IMG/VR virus record: IMGVR_UViG_3300045743_000849
Coordinates: 1-45,516 of that record
DNA length: 45,516 nucleotides
Source: a virus
Direction: 5' to 3' (one strand)
Shown here in pieces: positions 14,596 to 23,325 of this stretch. How positions within the stretch are numbered: the first letter of the stretch is position 1; every line of letters starts with the position of its first letter. The notes under the pieces were generated by a model. The model worked only from the letters and a program-made list of their open reading frames with translations, was not told the origin of the DNA and ran no database searches. The position numbers and the translations under genes were made by a program.

Positions 14596-15336
14596 ATGTT
14601 TCCCCAAATCAGCATCAAACACGACTTTGACCAGCTCACAAAGTGGGCGAAGTCGGTAGCAGCAGAGCAAGTCCCGTTTGCTGCCGCGCTCACGCTGACG
14701 ATGACGGGGCAGGACGTCAAGACGGCGATTGAGCTGGATCTAGCCACGATGTTGGATCGGCCAACACCGTACACGATGCGTGGTTTCAGGCTGTATCCAG
14801 CCAAGAAAACCAATCTGGTCGCCAAAGTGACGTTCCGCGAAGATGCACGTGATTACCTTGGCGCTCAGGTCGAGGGCGGCGAGCGCAAAGTGAAGGCGCT
14901 TGAGAAGGCGTTGCGGACAGTTGGGCATTTGCCGACCGGATGGGTTGTTGTGCCTGGTCAAGGTGCGCGGCTTGATCAATACGGCAACCTTGACCGGGGA
15001 CAGATCATCCAGATCTTGTCACAGCTTCGCATCACGCTGGTTGCAGGCTACACGCGCAATCTGTCGTTCAACGCCCGTAAGCAGATCGGAGCTCAGCGTC
15101 GGGCGGGGGGGCGGTTCTTTGTGGTCAAGCCGGGTGGGCCGATTCACCCCGGCGTGTATCAGCGCGAGCTGTTCGGTCGCGGCATCACACCTGTGTTGAT
15201 GTTCGTACGTACAGCAGCCTACAAGGTCCGCTTGCCTGTTGACCAGATCGGCCGGCGCGTGGTCGCTGACCGTCTTGAAACAAACTTCGGCATTGCATGG
15301 CACCGTGCCATGGCCAGCGCACGCAAGACCAATTGA
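14596..15336 (+). CDS. Conserved-looking phage protein of unknown function before terminase
   Basis: 246 residues. It contains GHLPTGWVVVPGQGARLDQY and RGQIIQILSQLR, a Gly-rich middle (FFVVKPGGPIHPGVYQRE) and LMFVRTAAYKVRLPVDQIGR near the end. The pattern resembles phage minor tail or virion-morphogenesis proteins that I recall only loosely, so I leave the function open. I chose the ATG at 14596 because the longer frame begins inside the terminator. A 170-base spacer to the terminase contains the palindrome CGGTTAACCG. Confidence 0.6.
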   Translation: MFPQISIKHDFDQLTKWAKSVAAEQVPFAAALTLTMTGQDVKTAIELDLATMLDRPTPYTMRGFRLYPAKKTNLVAKVTFREDARDYLGAQVEGGERKVKALEKALRTVGHLPTGWVVVPGQGARLDQYGNLDRGQIIQILSQLRITLVAGYTRNLSFNARKQIGAQRRAGGRFFVVKPGGPIHPGVYQRELFGRGITPVLMFVRTAAYKVRLPVDQIGRRVVADRLETNFGIAWHRAMASARKTN

Positions 15337-15509
15337 CCCAGCCAGCCTGTGCGGCCTGCTTGCCTTGCCCTCCACAAAATCGGCGGGTCCTTCCCAGCCG
15401 GGGGCCGGTCGTGGGTAATTCGGGCCACGCATAAACGCTACACGCAGGGCTGTGAAGTTACTTCACTTTGCCGGTTAACCGGGGGTTTGCTTAACTACTG
15501 ACTTCACCA

Positions 15510-16148
15510 ATGGACGGCTTCGTCACCAAATCACAATTTGCCAAGATCTACGGTTGCTCCAAGCCGTACGTCTCGCAGATGGTGGCGGCGAAGCGCCTGG
15601 TGCTCAGTGATGACGGCAAGCTGGTCAATGTTGATGCCTCACTCAAGCTGCTCGATGTCACCTCCGATCCGTCCAAAGTCGGCGTGCGCGAACGCTGGAA
15701 AGCTCATCGCGAGGGCAGGGAGTTTGAAGGCGTCGCGTCCGATGCCGTCATTGCGGCCCCGGCCCCAGCAACTTCAACTCTGCCCACCGAGCAGCTTGAG
15801 ATTGATGTTTCGCCAGATCCAAAGGCCCAGCCCGCTGAGCCTGTGCGCAATGACTACCGCGACGCCCGCACCCTGCGCGAGCAAGCGCAAGCCCAGATCG
15901 CGCAGCTGGAGCTCGCCAAGGCCATCGGCCGTGTGCTGGATGCCGAGTCAAGCCTGCGCGCAGTTGTTGACGCCCACACCGTGGCTCGAACTGAAATCAT
16001 GATGCTGCGCGACCGCCTCACCCAGCTCGTCGCACCGGTCACTGACCCGCGCAAGGTGTACGACATCATCAGCACCGAGTGCGAACGGGTCTGCGCACAG
16101 ATCCAAAAGCGTGCCCTGGCGATGGCTGAAGAGGCAGTGAAGGCATGA
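15510..16148 (+). CDS. terS: Terminase small subunit (Nu1-like)
   Basis: 212 residues. The N-terminal winged helix (FVTKSQFAKIYGCSKPYVSQ) would bind the packaging site. A flexible Ala/Pro-rich linker lies at 80-115, and a helical C-terminus (ARTLREQAQAQIAQLELAKA; LRDRLTQLVAPVTDPRKVYD) provides oligomerisation and TerL contact, as in lambda gpNu1-type proteins. It overlaps the large subunit by four bases (ATGA). Confidence 0.85.
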   Translation: MDGFVTKSQFAKIYGCSKPYVSQMVAAKRLVLSDDGKLVNVDASLKLLDVTSDPSKVGVRERWKAHREGREFEGVASDAVIAAPAPATSTLPTEQLEIDVSPDPKAQPAEPVRNDYRDARTLREQAQAQIAQLELAKAIGRVLDAESSLRAVVDAHTVARTEIMMLRDRLTQLVAPVTDPRKVYDIISTECERVCAQIQKRALAMAEEAVKA

Positions 16149-18277
16149 ACCTGCGCGACGGTTATCAGGCCGTCATGGAGGCCGTTGCCCGTGGCTGGCA
16201 ACTGCCGCCCGTGCGCACAGTCAGCCAGTGGGCGGATGAAAAACGGGTGCTGCCAACGGAGGGCTCTGCGGAGCCCGGCCAATGGCGCACCTCGCGCAAC
16301 CCCTTGTTGCGCGAACCGATGGACGCGCTGAGCGACCATCACCCCTGCAGCCAGGTCACCACCATGGCCTGCAGCCAGAACGGCAAGAGCGAGATCCTCA
16401 ACAACTGGATCGGCTACACCATCGACGAAGCGCCGTCTTCGATGTTGATGGTGCAGCCAGACGGCACCGCTGCCGAGCGCTACAGCAAGAAGCGCATAGC
16501 GCCGATGATCGAGGCCTGCCAGAGCCTAAAAGACAAAGTCTCCGACTCGGCGGCCCGTGATGGTGGCAACACCATCTTGGACAAAGCCTTCCCTGGCGGA
16601 TTCCTGATGATGGCCGGCGCCGGCTCAGCCAGTGCGCTGGCCAGCACGCCGATCAAGAAAATCGGCCTGGACGAAGTCGACAAGTTCCCGGTCGATATCC
16701 AAGGCCAGGGCAGTCCGGTCAAGCAGGCCGAGCAGCGCCGGGTCACTTACCCTCGCAGCAAGCAGTACAACAGCAGCACGCCTATCAAGATGCCGCTGCC
16801 AGATGAAGACGCCGTTGGCGGCTCCGAAATCTGGCGCATGTATCAAGCCGGCAGCAGGGCACGCTATCACGTGCCTTGCCCCCATTGTGGCCATCTGCAA
16901 GAGCTTGATTTCAGGCACCTGCGCTGGCAGAAGACGATTGACGAGAAGGGCATCAAGAAGCACCTTCCCGAAACCGCTGTCTACATGTGCCAAGGGCCAG
17001 ACTGCGGTGAAGCGATCGAAGAGCACCACAAGCCCGACATGCTGGCCGACGTCCCCATGGGCGGCCAAGCACGCTGGGTGCATGAGCGTCCCTGGATCAC
17101 CGACCATCTCAGCTACCACTGGTCGGCGCTCTACACCCCCATCGGTCTCGGCCGCACTTGGGCGGAGATAGCCAAGGAATGGTTGGCCGCTTGCCGCGAT
17201 CGCAGCAAGCTGGTCACCTTCTGGAACTTGATTCTTGGCTTGCCCTTTGACGATCATGCCGACCGCATGAGCGAGAAGGACCTTGAGGACCAGGCCGAGG
17301 ACTACCCGCTGCGCACCGTCCCGCGCGGCTACTTTATGTTGACAGCGTCCGTCGACACCCAGACCGATCACCTGGACTTCCTGGTGCGAGCCTGGGCCCG
17401 CAACGAACGCAGCATCGTCATCGATCGCGTCAAGGTTTGGAAAGACCCCGAGCATGACGACGCTTGGGCCGAGTTGACCAGGCTGCGCCACCAGACCTTC
17501 ACCAACGCCTTCGGCATCCCCCTGCGGATCGCGATGACGGCGGTGGATACCGGTGGTGACCACACCCAGCGCGTCTACAAGTACTGCCGCCAAATGTCCT
17601 TTGACAGCGTCATCGGCATCAAGGGAAGCAGTTTGAGAAGGCAAGTCATCCTTGGCAAGCCGAGCAAGAAGGAAGCAAAAAACAGCCGTGGCGATATGGC
17701 TAAGAGCGGCCTGGCACTCTGGATGGTCGGCACTGACACCGCCAAAGAGGCCCTGTTCCTTCGCCTGCAAGACTGGCAAAGCCCCGACTGTTTGCAAGAC
17801 CCGACCCGCCGTATGGTGCGCCTCTCCAAGCGCCTGGGCACCGAGTTCTTCCGTGAGCTGACGGCCGAGGTCTACAACGCGCAAACAGGCCTTTTCGACA
17901 AGGTCCGCCAGCGCAATGAAGCCCTTGACCTAATGGTCTACAGCCACGCCGCTGCCTGCCACCCGCAAGTCCGCATAGACAAGCTGGTGGCGGCGGATTG
18001 GGATCACATTGAGCAGTACCTCGAACCAATGAATGGCGACCTGTTCACCTCGGCGACCGACGGTGCGGACTCGGCCGCGCAAACACCGCTGCCAGTGCAA
18101 ACGTCAGCACTGGCCGTGGCTGCTGCTGCCGATGTAGTCGCGACTGAATCCGCTGACGCACCCACACCTGCACCCGCGCCCACCCCGGCGCCCGTGCAGT
18201 CGCCTGCACCCGCACCAGCCCCTGCCGAGCCAGCCCCGCAAAGCTGGATCGGCGACACCGACAACTGGCTCGATTGA
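16145..18277 (+). CDS. terL: Terminase large subunit, GpA family
   Basis: 710 residues, the packaging ATPase/nuclease. Walker A-like ACSQNGKSE (75-83, K81) and Walker B IGLDEVDKF (D176/E177) are visible. A CPHCGH plus CQGPDCGEA pair could bind zinc (about 245-290), and the nuclease domain begins near SVDTQTDHLDFLVRAW with later acidic residues. The last 45 residues are an unusual Ala/Pro/Thr-rich tail ending QSWIGDTDNWLD, the portal-binding end in lambda gpA. Length is slightly above the 640-residue norm because of this tail. Confidence 0.95.
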   Translation: MNLRDGYQAVMEAVARGWQLPPVRTVSQWADEKRVLPTEGSAEPGQWRTSRNPLLREPMDALSDHHPCSQVTTMACSQNGKSEILNNWIGYTIDEAPSSMLMVQPDGTAAERYSKKRIAPMIEACQSLKDKVSDSAARDGGNTILDKAFPGGFLMMAGAGSASALASTPIKKIGLDEVDKFPVDIQGQGSPVKQAEQRRVTYPRSKQYNSSTPIKMPLPDEDAVGGSEIWRMYQAGSRARYHVPCPHCGHLQELDFRHLRWQKTIDEKGIKKHLPETAVYMCQGPDCGEAIEEHHKPDMLADVPMGGQARWVHERPWITDHLSYHWSALYTPIGLGRTWAEIAKEWLAACRDRSKLVTFWNLILGLPFDDHADRMSEKDLEDQAEDYPLRTVPRGYFMLTASVDTQTDHLDFLVRAWARNERSIVIDRVKVWKDPEHDDAWAELTRLRHQTFTNAFGIPLRIAMTAVDTGGDHTQRVYKYCRQMSFDSVIGIKGSSLRRQVILGKPSKKEAKNSRGDMAKSGLALWMVGTDTAKEALFLRLQDWQSPDCLQDPTRRMVRLSKRLGTEFFRELTAEVYNAQTGLFDKVRQRNEALDLMVYSHAAACHPQVRIDKLVAADWDHIEQYLEPMNGDLFTSATDGADSAAQTPLPVQTSALAVAAAADVVATESADAPTPAPAPTPAPVQSPAPAPAPAEPAPQSWIGDTDNWLD

Positions 18278-18306
18278 CAAATCGAGCCGCACGAAAGATC
18301 TGACCC

Positions 18307-18537
18307 ATGGCCTTCACCGTCACCCAATACCAAGCCATCTGCGATGCCATCGGCACCGGCCAGCTCATGGTCCAGTACGACGGAAAGAAGGTCGAATACC
18401 GCTCCATCGCCGAGCTGATTGCTGCCAAGAACCATATCGAGCAAGACCTCATCGCCACCGGCCAGCTCGCCGCGCCCAGCTCAAGCGCTGGCGTCGAGCG
18501 CGGCGGCAGCACCTTCGCGTCTTACGACCCGTCCTAA
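18307..18537 (+). CDS. gpW-like head-tail joining protein
   Basis: 76 residues. AFTVTQYQAICDAIGTGQLM followed by VQYDGKKVEYRSIAEL fits the gpW family (PF02831): a helix, a beta-hairpin with YDGK, then a helix. The C-terminal tail is Ser/Gly-rich (FASYDPS). It lies between terminase and portal, exactly the gpW position. It would complete the head by plugging the portal vertex. Confidence 0.85.
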   Translation: MAFTVTQYQAICDAIGTGQLMVQYDGKKVEYRSIAELIAAKNHIEQDLIATGQLAAPSSSAGVERGGSTFASYDPS

Positions 18538-18560
18538 CTTCTTACCCCAGGGCCTCACCC

Positions 18561-20057
18561 GTGAACTTTATTGACCGCGCGTTCGAGTTGCTGTCCCCCG
18601 CGTCAGCAGTCCGGCGTGAGCAAGCCCGCCTGCAGCTCAGCGTCATCCGCAAGTACGACGCCGCTACCACCGGCCGCCGCACGTCCGGCTGGCAAGCCGG
18701 TGGCGGCAGCGCCAACGCCGAGATCATCCAAGGCCTGGCCCTGGTGCGTAATCGCAGCCGCCAGATGGTTCGCGACAACGAGCACGCCAAGAAGGCAGTG
18801 CACACCCTCGCCACCAAGATCGTCGGCAGCACCGGCATCAACGTCATCCCTGAAGCCAAGGCCGAACGCAACCTCTGGGCGACCTGGTGCGCTGACCAAT
18901 GCGATGCCGATGGCCAACTCGACTTCGCAGGGCTCCAGCGCCTGGCTGCAATGACCTGGAAAGAATCTGGCGAATGCCTTATCCGCCGCCGTTGGCGTAA
19001 GGTTGAAGACGGCCTGGCCGTGCCCATGCAGATCCAGCTCCTGGAACCTGATCACCTCGACCACCTCAAGACCGGCATTGACGGTGCCACTGGCGACATC
19101 ATCATCATGGGCGTCCAGTTCGACGTCCTCGGGCGCCGCAAAGGTTACTGGTTATTCCCTGAGCACCCCGGCGAAGTGGCCATCATCCGCAAGAGCCTGC
19201 AAAGCAAGTTCGTGCCCGCCAGCGAAATCATCCACCTCTACCGTAAAGACCGCATCAGCCAGGTGCGCGGCATGCCCGAGCTAGCCGTCTCCATCATGCG
19301 TCTGCGTGACGTGGCCGGCTACGAGGAGGCCGAGCGGGTGCGCAAGAAGATCGAAGCCTGTTTCACGGCGTTCGTCACCACCGACAACCCCCGTATGTCC
19401 TTGGGTGACCTGACCAAAGAACAGGGCGGCACGGCCACAACTGGCGGCACCCGCACGATCGAGAAAATAAGCCCTGGTCTGATCAAGTACCTCACGCAAG
19501 GCGAGGGCGTCAGCTTCGGCACGCCCGCAGCCATGGGGGGCTATGGCGAGTACATCGCCACCCAAATGCACGCCATCGCAGCCGGTGCAGGCGTCAGCTA
19601 CCACCAGCTCACTGGCGACACCTCGCGCAGCAGCTACACCAGCCACCGCGCCGCCCTGCGCGAGTTTTACGACCTGATTGAGTGCGAGCAATGGCTCACC
19701 TTCATTCCTGGCTTCATCCGCCCGGTGCGCCGCTGGTGGCGCGAGGCCGCGCAGCTCAACGGTGTGCGTATCGGGACCAAGCCCGACCGCATAACCACGC
19801 CGCGCAAGGCCATGGTCGACCCGCTCAAAGACACGCTGGCGGACAAAGAAGAGATACGCGGCGGGCTGAAGAGCTGGAGCGAGGCCATTCGCGAACGCGG
19901 CATGGACCCCGAGACCGTACGGGCCGAGATCAAGAGCGAGCGCGACGCGTTCGCGCTGCTGCAGCTGATCTTTGACACCGATGCCACGGTCACCGATTTG
20001 AAGCTGTCGCCAACTGATGTGCTGGGGCTGGATGCCGGCGCAGCCCCTGCGAACTGA
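18561..20057 (+). CDS. Portal protein, lambda gpB family
   Basis: 498 residues. Typical features are the N-terminal FIDRAFELLSPASAVRREQA, NEHAKKAVHTLATKIVGSTG, LLEPDHLDHLKTG, FVPASEIIHLYRKDRISQVR and the SYHQLTGDTSRSSYTSHRAA segment shared by gpB portals. The C-terminal region (after about 460) is acidic. It forms the dodecameric channel for DNA. The stop is 8 bases before the cassette that separates it from its usual partner, the prohead protease. Confidence 0.95.
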   Translation: MNFIDRAFELLSPASAVRREQARLQLSVIRKYDAATTGRRTSGWQAGGGSANAEIIQGLALVRNRSRQMVRDNEHAKKAVHTLATKIVGSTGINVIPEAKAERNLWATWCADQCDADGQLDFAGLQRLAAMTWKESGECLIRRRWRKVEDGLAVPMQIQLLEPDHLDHLKTGIDGATGDIIIMGVQFDVLGRRKGYWLFPEHPGEVAIIRKSLQSKFVPASEIIHLYRKDRISQVRGMPELAVSIMRLRDVAGYEEAERVRKKIEACFTAFVTTDNPRMSLGDLTKEQGGTATTGGTRTIEKISPGLIKYLTQGEGVSFGTPAAMGGYGEYIATQMHAIAAGAGVSYHQLTGDTSRSSYTSHRAALREFYDLIECEQWLTFIPGFIRPVRRWWREAAQLNGVRIGTKPDRITTPRKAMVDPLKDTLADKEEIRGGLKSWSEAIRERGMDPETVRAEIKSERDAFALLQLIFDTDATVTDLKLSPTDVLGLDAGAAPAN

Positions 20058-20067
20058 AGGAACAAAA

Positions 20068-21588
20068 ATGTTAGTACCAAAACAAAGCGGCATCCGCATC
20101 ACCGCGACAGGAACGGAACCGGACGGTATGACAGCCGCCCAGTTTGCTCAAACTAAAGCCATGGTGTCAGCGGCTTGGAATGACACCATGGTCGGGCTGG
20201 GTGACTCGCTCACTGCCCGATCAAATGTGGCTAGCGGCGGCGCTCAAAACGCACAAGGAACGTCTTTCTTGGCCTGGGCGGCGGCTTTGATGGGCGCGGC
20301 ATTCACGTGGCTCAATGCCGGCATCTCAGGCAACACCACGGCGCAAATGCTGGCCCGGTACGCCACGGACGTTACGCCTCTTTCGGGTCGCTGGCTGCAC
20401 CTATTGGGTGGCGGCAATGATGTGTCAGCGGACGTTTCGGCCTCGGCCATCATCGCAAACCTGACTCAAATCATCGCGCTGGCCAAAGGGGAGGGCCGGC
20501 AGATCGTGCTCGGTACGATTTACCCATTCACCAGTCACACGACGACTGCCCGCCGGGCGGCAATTGCCGGCGTCAATGCTTGGATTCGTGCTCAAGGCGC
20601 GGCCGGAACGGTCATCGTTGCGGACTACTACTCTGCGATGGTTGATCAGGCTGGCGCCATCCGTTCCGGCTTGCTTGTCTCCGATGCAATCCACCCATCG
20701 ATTCAGGGCGCGTCTGTGATGGGGCGCGCGCTTGCATCGGCGCTGACAGCCCGAGTTGGGCCGCGTACTCACATCTTGAGCGCATCGCAGCTTGACGCTG
20801 ATAACGCTTGCCAAAACGGCTGCATGTCCGGGGCGAACGCCAGCGGGGCAAATGGCTGGTCTGTGGCTGGCGGCGTCACCGGAACTGGACCGCGTGGCTG
20901 GTCTGTCACTAGCACTGGCGCAATCGTGGCCGTTGCCAGCAAACAAGCGCGCACCGGTAACGCATCGGCTGCTGATTTTGCCCGCGTGGCGATCACGACC
21001 TCGGGCGTCGATGACAGCTATGTCCGGTATGAGCGAGCCGTCAATTACCGGGTCTGGTCATCGAGCGGCACGGCAAACACCGTGCGCCGGTTCTATGTGC
21101 CTGCGACTGGCGCTCAATACGATGTTCTGGTTGACGGAAGCTTGTCAGCGACTGACCTGACGGCAACATGGCCTACCGACATTGGTGCAACTTTCACGGA
21201 CGGCACGGCCACGCTGATGTGCGTGCAGCCTATCGTTCCCGGCTCGGTGCTGCGCATGGCGGTGGAGTGCAATATCAGCGGCGTCAGCGTCGGCCAAGTG
21301 CACCCCGAAGTCATGGTGTTTTGCCGCAACACAGCGGCGGCTACGGTCTGCAACACGCTGGGACTTGCGACTGCCGGTGTGGCGGTCGATGCCGCTGCGG
21401 CGCTGGTCAGTGAGTCGGGTAGCGGCCTAGTGATCGAAACCAATGATGTGACCGTGCCGGCGACCTTCGACTTGGCCGGTGCAACTTCTGCCGCTGGCCC
21501 TTCCATTGTTGTTCGGCTCAATCTCTACGTTCGTAACAGCGCATTGGCGACCATTGACTGGGGCCGCGCAACTGTGCGGGTCCGCTAA
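20068..21588 (+). CDS. SGNH/GDSL hydrolase with C-terminal beta-rich domain
   Basis: 506 residues. The SGNH blocks are in order: GLGDSLTA with nucleophile S47, NAGISGNTT, LLGGGNDVSA with N117, and SDAIHPS with D206/H209, giving a full catalytic set. The second half (about 260-506) is Thr/Ala/Val-rich and probably a beta-sandwich or carbohydrate-binding module. Such enzymes are esterases or deacetylases and in phages often act on surface polysaccharide. I chose the ATG at 20068 (GAAGGAAC upstream). It lies between portal and protease, an unusual position, so it is most likely a moron or a virion-associated enzyme. No signal peptide is obvious. Confidence 0.88.
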   Translation: MLVPKQSGIRITATGTEPDGMTAAQFAQTKAMVSAAWNDTMVGLGDSLTARSNVASGGAQNAQGTSFLAWAAALMGAAFTWLNAGISGNTTAQMLARYATDVTPLSGRWLHLLGGGNDVSADVSASAIIANLTQIIALAKGEGRQIVLGTIYPFTSHTTTARRAAIAGVNAWIRAQGAAGTVIVADYYSAMVDQAGAIRSGLLVSDAIHPSIQGASVMGRALASALTARVGPRTHILSASQLDADNACQNGCMSGANASGANGWSVAGGVTGTGPRGWSVTSTGAIVAVASKQARTGNASAADFARVAITTSGVDDSYVRYERAVNYRVWSSSGTANTVRRFYVPATGAQYDVLVDGSLSATDLTATWPTDIGATFTDGTATLMCVQPIVPGSVLRMAVECNISGVSVGQVHPEVMVFCRNTAAATVCNTLGLATAGVAVDAAAALVSESGSGLVIETNDVTVPATFDLAGATSAAGPSIVVRLNLYVRNSALATIDWGRATVRVR

Positions 21589-21617
21589 CTTCCAAGCCCC
21601 TCCGCGAGGACCGAACC

Positions 21618-21824
21618 ATGAGCGACCTATTGCGAAAGATTGAAGCCGTCCGCGTCAGGGCTGCCGAAGACGCCGTCATATCAAGCCTTCCTGCTCGCCT
21701 AGTCGAGAACATGCGCAAGGCGGATGCGGCCTTCAAGTCGAGCGGTGGCTGTCCTGGATGCGGCAGCCAAGTCATCGGCGTGCATTACGGCGACTGCCCA
21801 TCGATTCGCAATGACCTTTACTGA
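21618..21824 (+). CDS. Small Cys-containing hypothetical protein
   Basis: 68 residues, not recognised. An N-terminal helix (LLRKIEAVRVRAAEDAVISS) precedes CPGCGSQVIGVHYGDCPS, three cysteines and one histidine that could bind one zinc. Second gene of the cassette, two bases before the next one. Confidence 0.6.
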   Translation: MSDLLRKIEAVRVRAAEDAVISSLPARLVENMRKADAAFKSSGGCPGCGSQVIGVHYGDCPSIRNDLY

Positions 21825-21826
21825 TC

Positions 21827-22207
21827 ATGAGTGAGCTGCAATACACACCCGGCGATTGGTTCCAGGCTGCGACCGTTGACGATCTGGAGCGCTTCTTTGT
21901 GTCGCGCCTTCCTGCGATCCGCGAAGCGGCCCAGGCCCACGGTTACGCCATCGGCTTGCACGGCTCTTGCCGGCGCGACCTGGACCTGATCGCGGCGCCT
22001 TGGCGCGACGGAGCATCGGACGCCGACACCCTGGCTCATGCTGTCGCCCAGGCGGCTTGCGGTATTGATCGGGCCGGCGCCTACGGCTGGGAAAGCAAGC
22101 CCGCTGGGCGCATCGCCACAAGCATCCCGATCTGCTGGCCCGGCTGGCATGGTCAAGACGGCGCCGGTCACATCGACCTGTCGGTGATGCCGACAACCCA
22201 AATCTAA
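21827..22207 (+). CDS. Nucleotidyltransferase-like small protein
   Basis: 126 residues. GLHGSCRRDLDLIAAPW resembles the hG[GS]x(n)DhD core of minimal nucleotidyltransferases: GS followed by DLDL gives two acids. GWHGQDGAGHIDLSVMP near the end provides a third possible acidic residue. Related small phage proteins exist but activity is unproven. Translation is coupled to the preceding gene (2-base gap). Confidence 0.55.
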   Translation: MSELQYTPGDWFQAATVDDLERFFVSRLPAIREAAQAHGYAIGLHGSCRRDLDLIAAPWRDGASDADTLAHAVAQAACGIDRAGAYGWESKPAGRIATSIPICWPGWHGQDGAGHIDLSVMPTTQI

Positions 22208-22231
22208 GCCCCTGCCGGTATCCATAAAACC

Positions 22232-23263
22232 ATGAGCCTGACCACCACGGAGCTTGAAGAGCTGATCCGCCTCGCGCTGTCAGCGCTTCGTGGCCAGGCC
22301 GTTGCGCCGGCTGGTGCTGTTGCTGCGCTCGCTGCGGCTCAGCCTGAGCCAGTGCAGGCCGGGCAGACGTTGGGCGAGTGGCTGGTGACGTACCGGGCGA
22401 TCATCAGTGAGCGCGGGTACAAGGTGTCGACGATCAAAAATCGCGAAGCATCGTTGAAGCACATTGAGGCGATTCTTGGTGGCCGGCCGCTGAAGTTGAT
22501 CAAGCCTCACGAGATCGCGAGCCAGCTCAAGCAGTTCAGCCCGCACACGGCGGGCCGACTGCTCGGGGAGCTGCGCGACGTCTATGTCGAAGCGATCGCC
22601 AATGGCAGTTCAGAGTCCAGCCCGGCCGCGCATGTCAAAGCTCCGCAGGTGCATGGGCTGCGCAAGCGGCTGACGTTGGAGACTTGGCGGTCCATGTTGA
22701 CGCTGTCAAAAGCTGGGCCGCAAAAGTGGGTTCCAGCCATGCTGCTGTTGGCCCTTGCAACTGGGCAGCGGCGGGGTGACCTGGCCAAGATGCGCTTCGA
22801 TGATGTGGTCGGGGGTTGTTTGAGGGTTGAGCAGCAGAAGAAGGCGCGAAAGCCGATTGGGGCCCGAGTCGCGATTCCGCTAACTTTGAAATTGAACGCA
22901 AGTGGAATGACACTTGGTGATGTGGTTGAGTACTGCCGTGGTATCGGCGAGCCCGGCCCTACGCTGCTGCGCAAGTCAGGCGGCGGCCCAATCGAGATGT
23001 CCAGCTTATCGGCACGCTTTCACGAACACATCCTGTCCGTGGCTGGGCCTGACGCATACAAGCAGTACGAATGGCCCAGCTTGCATGAGATCCGCAGTTT
23101 GTCTGCCAGGACATATATCGCCGAGGGCATGACGCCCGTTCAGGTTCAGACACTGCTCGGGCACAAACATTTCGAGATGACAGATCTCTATCTTGATGAC
23201 CGAGGCCTGACCGATGGCGTTTGGAAGACGGTGGATTCAAACGTTACGGCGCAGCCCTCGTAA
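22232..23263 (+). CDS. Internal tyrosine recombinase within the late region
   Basis: 343 residues. A short N-terminal coil is followed by a core-binding domain (LGEWLVTYRAIISERGYK) and a catalytic domain with the full set: R180 in ATGQRRGDL, a Lys-rich beta turn (QQKKARKP), H285xxR288 in LHEIRSL, H311 in LLGHKH and Y320 in TDLYLDD. All residues needed for activity are present, so it should be functional. It is not a second copy of either terminal integrase. It ends 20 bases before a terminator, and it may move or invert the cassette. Confidence 0.9.
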   Translation: MSLTTTELEELIRLALSALRGQAVAPAGAVAALAAAQPEPVQAGQTLGEWLVTYRAIISERGYKVSTIKNREASLKHIEAILGGRPLKLIKPHEIASQLKQFSPHTAGRLLGELRDVYVEAIANGSSESSPAAHVKAPQVHGLRKRLTLETWRSMLTLSKAGPQKWVPAMLLLALATGQRRGDLAKMRFDDVVGGCLRVEQQKKARKPIGARVAIPLTLKLNASGMTLGDVVEYCRGIGEPGPTLLRKSGGGPIEMSSLSARFHEHILSVAGPDAYKQYEWPSLHEIRSLSARTYIAEGMTPVQVQTLLGHKHFEMTDLYLDDRGLTDGVWKTVDSNVTAQPS

Positions 23264-23283
23264 GTCGCACTGACACAGCCCAT

Positions 23284-23307
23284 AGCCCGCCCCGTGCGGG
23301 CTTTCTT
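23284..23307 (+). terminator. Terminator closing the cassette
   Basis: AGCCCGC/GCGGGCT (23284-23302) with a CCCGT loop followed by TTCTT. It lies between the integrase and the capsid gene inside what should be one late transcript, so either antitermination carries polymerase through or it marks the cassette boundary. Confidence 0.8.
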
Positions 23308-23325
23308 AATTCTGGAGTCCTCAAA

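Noticed and set aside
16625-17884. 419-residue antisense frame to the terminase large subunit
   Set aside because: Antisense shadow of a recognisable terminase; no ribosome site or known domain.
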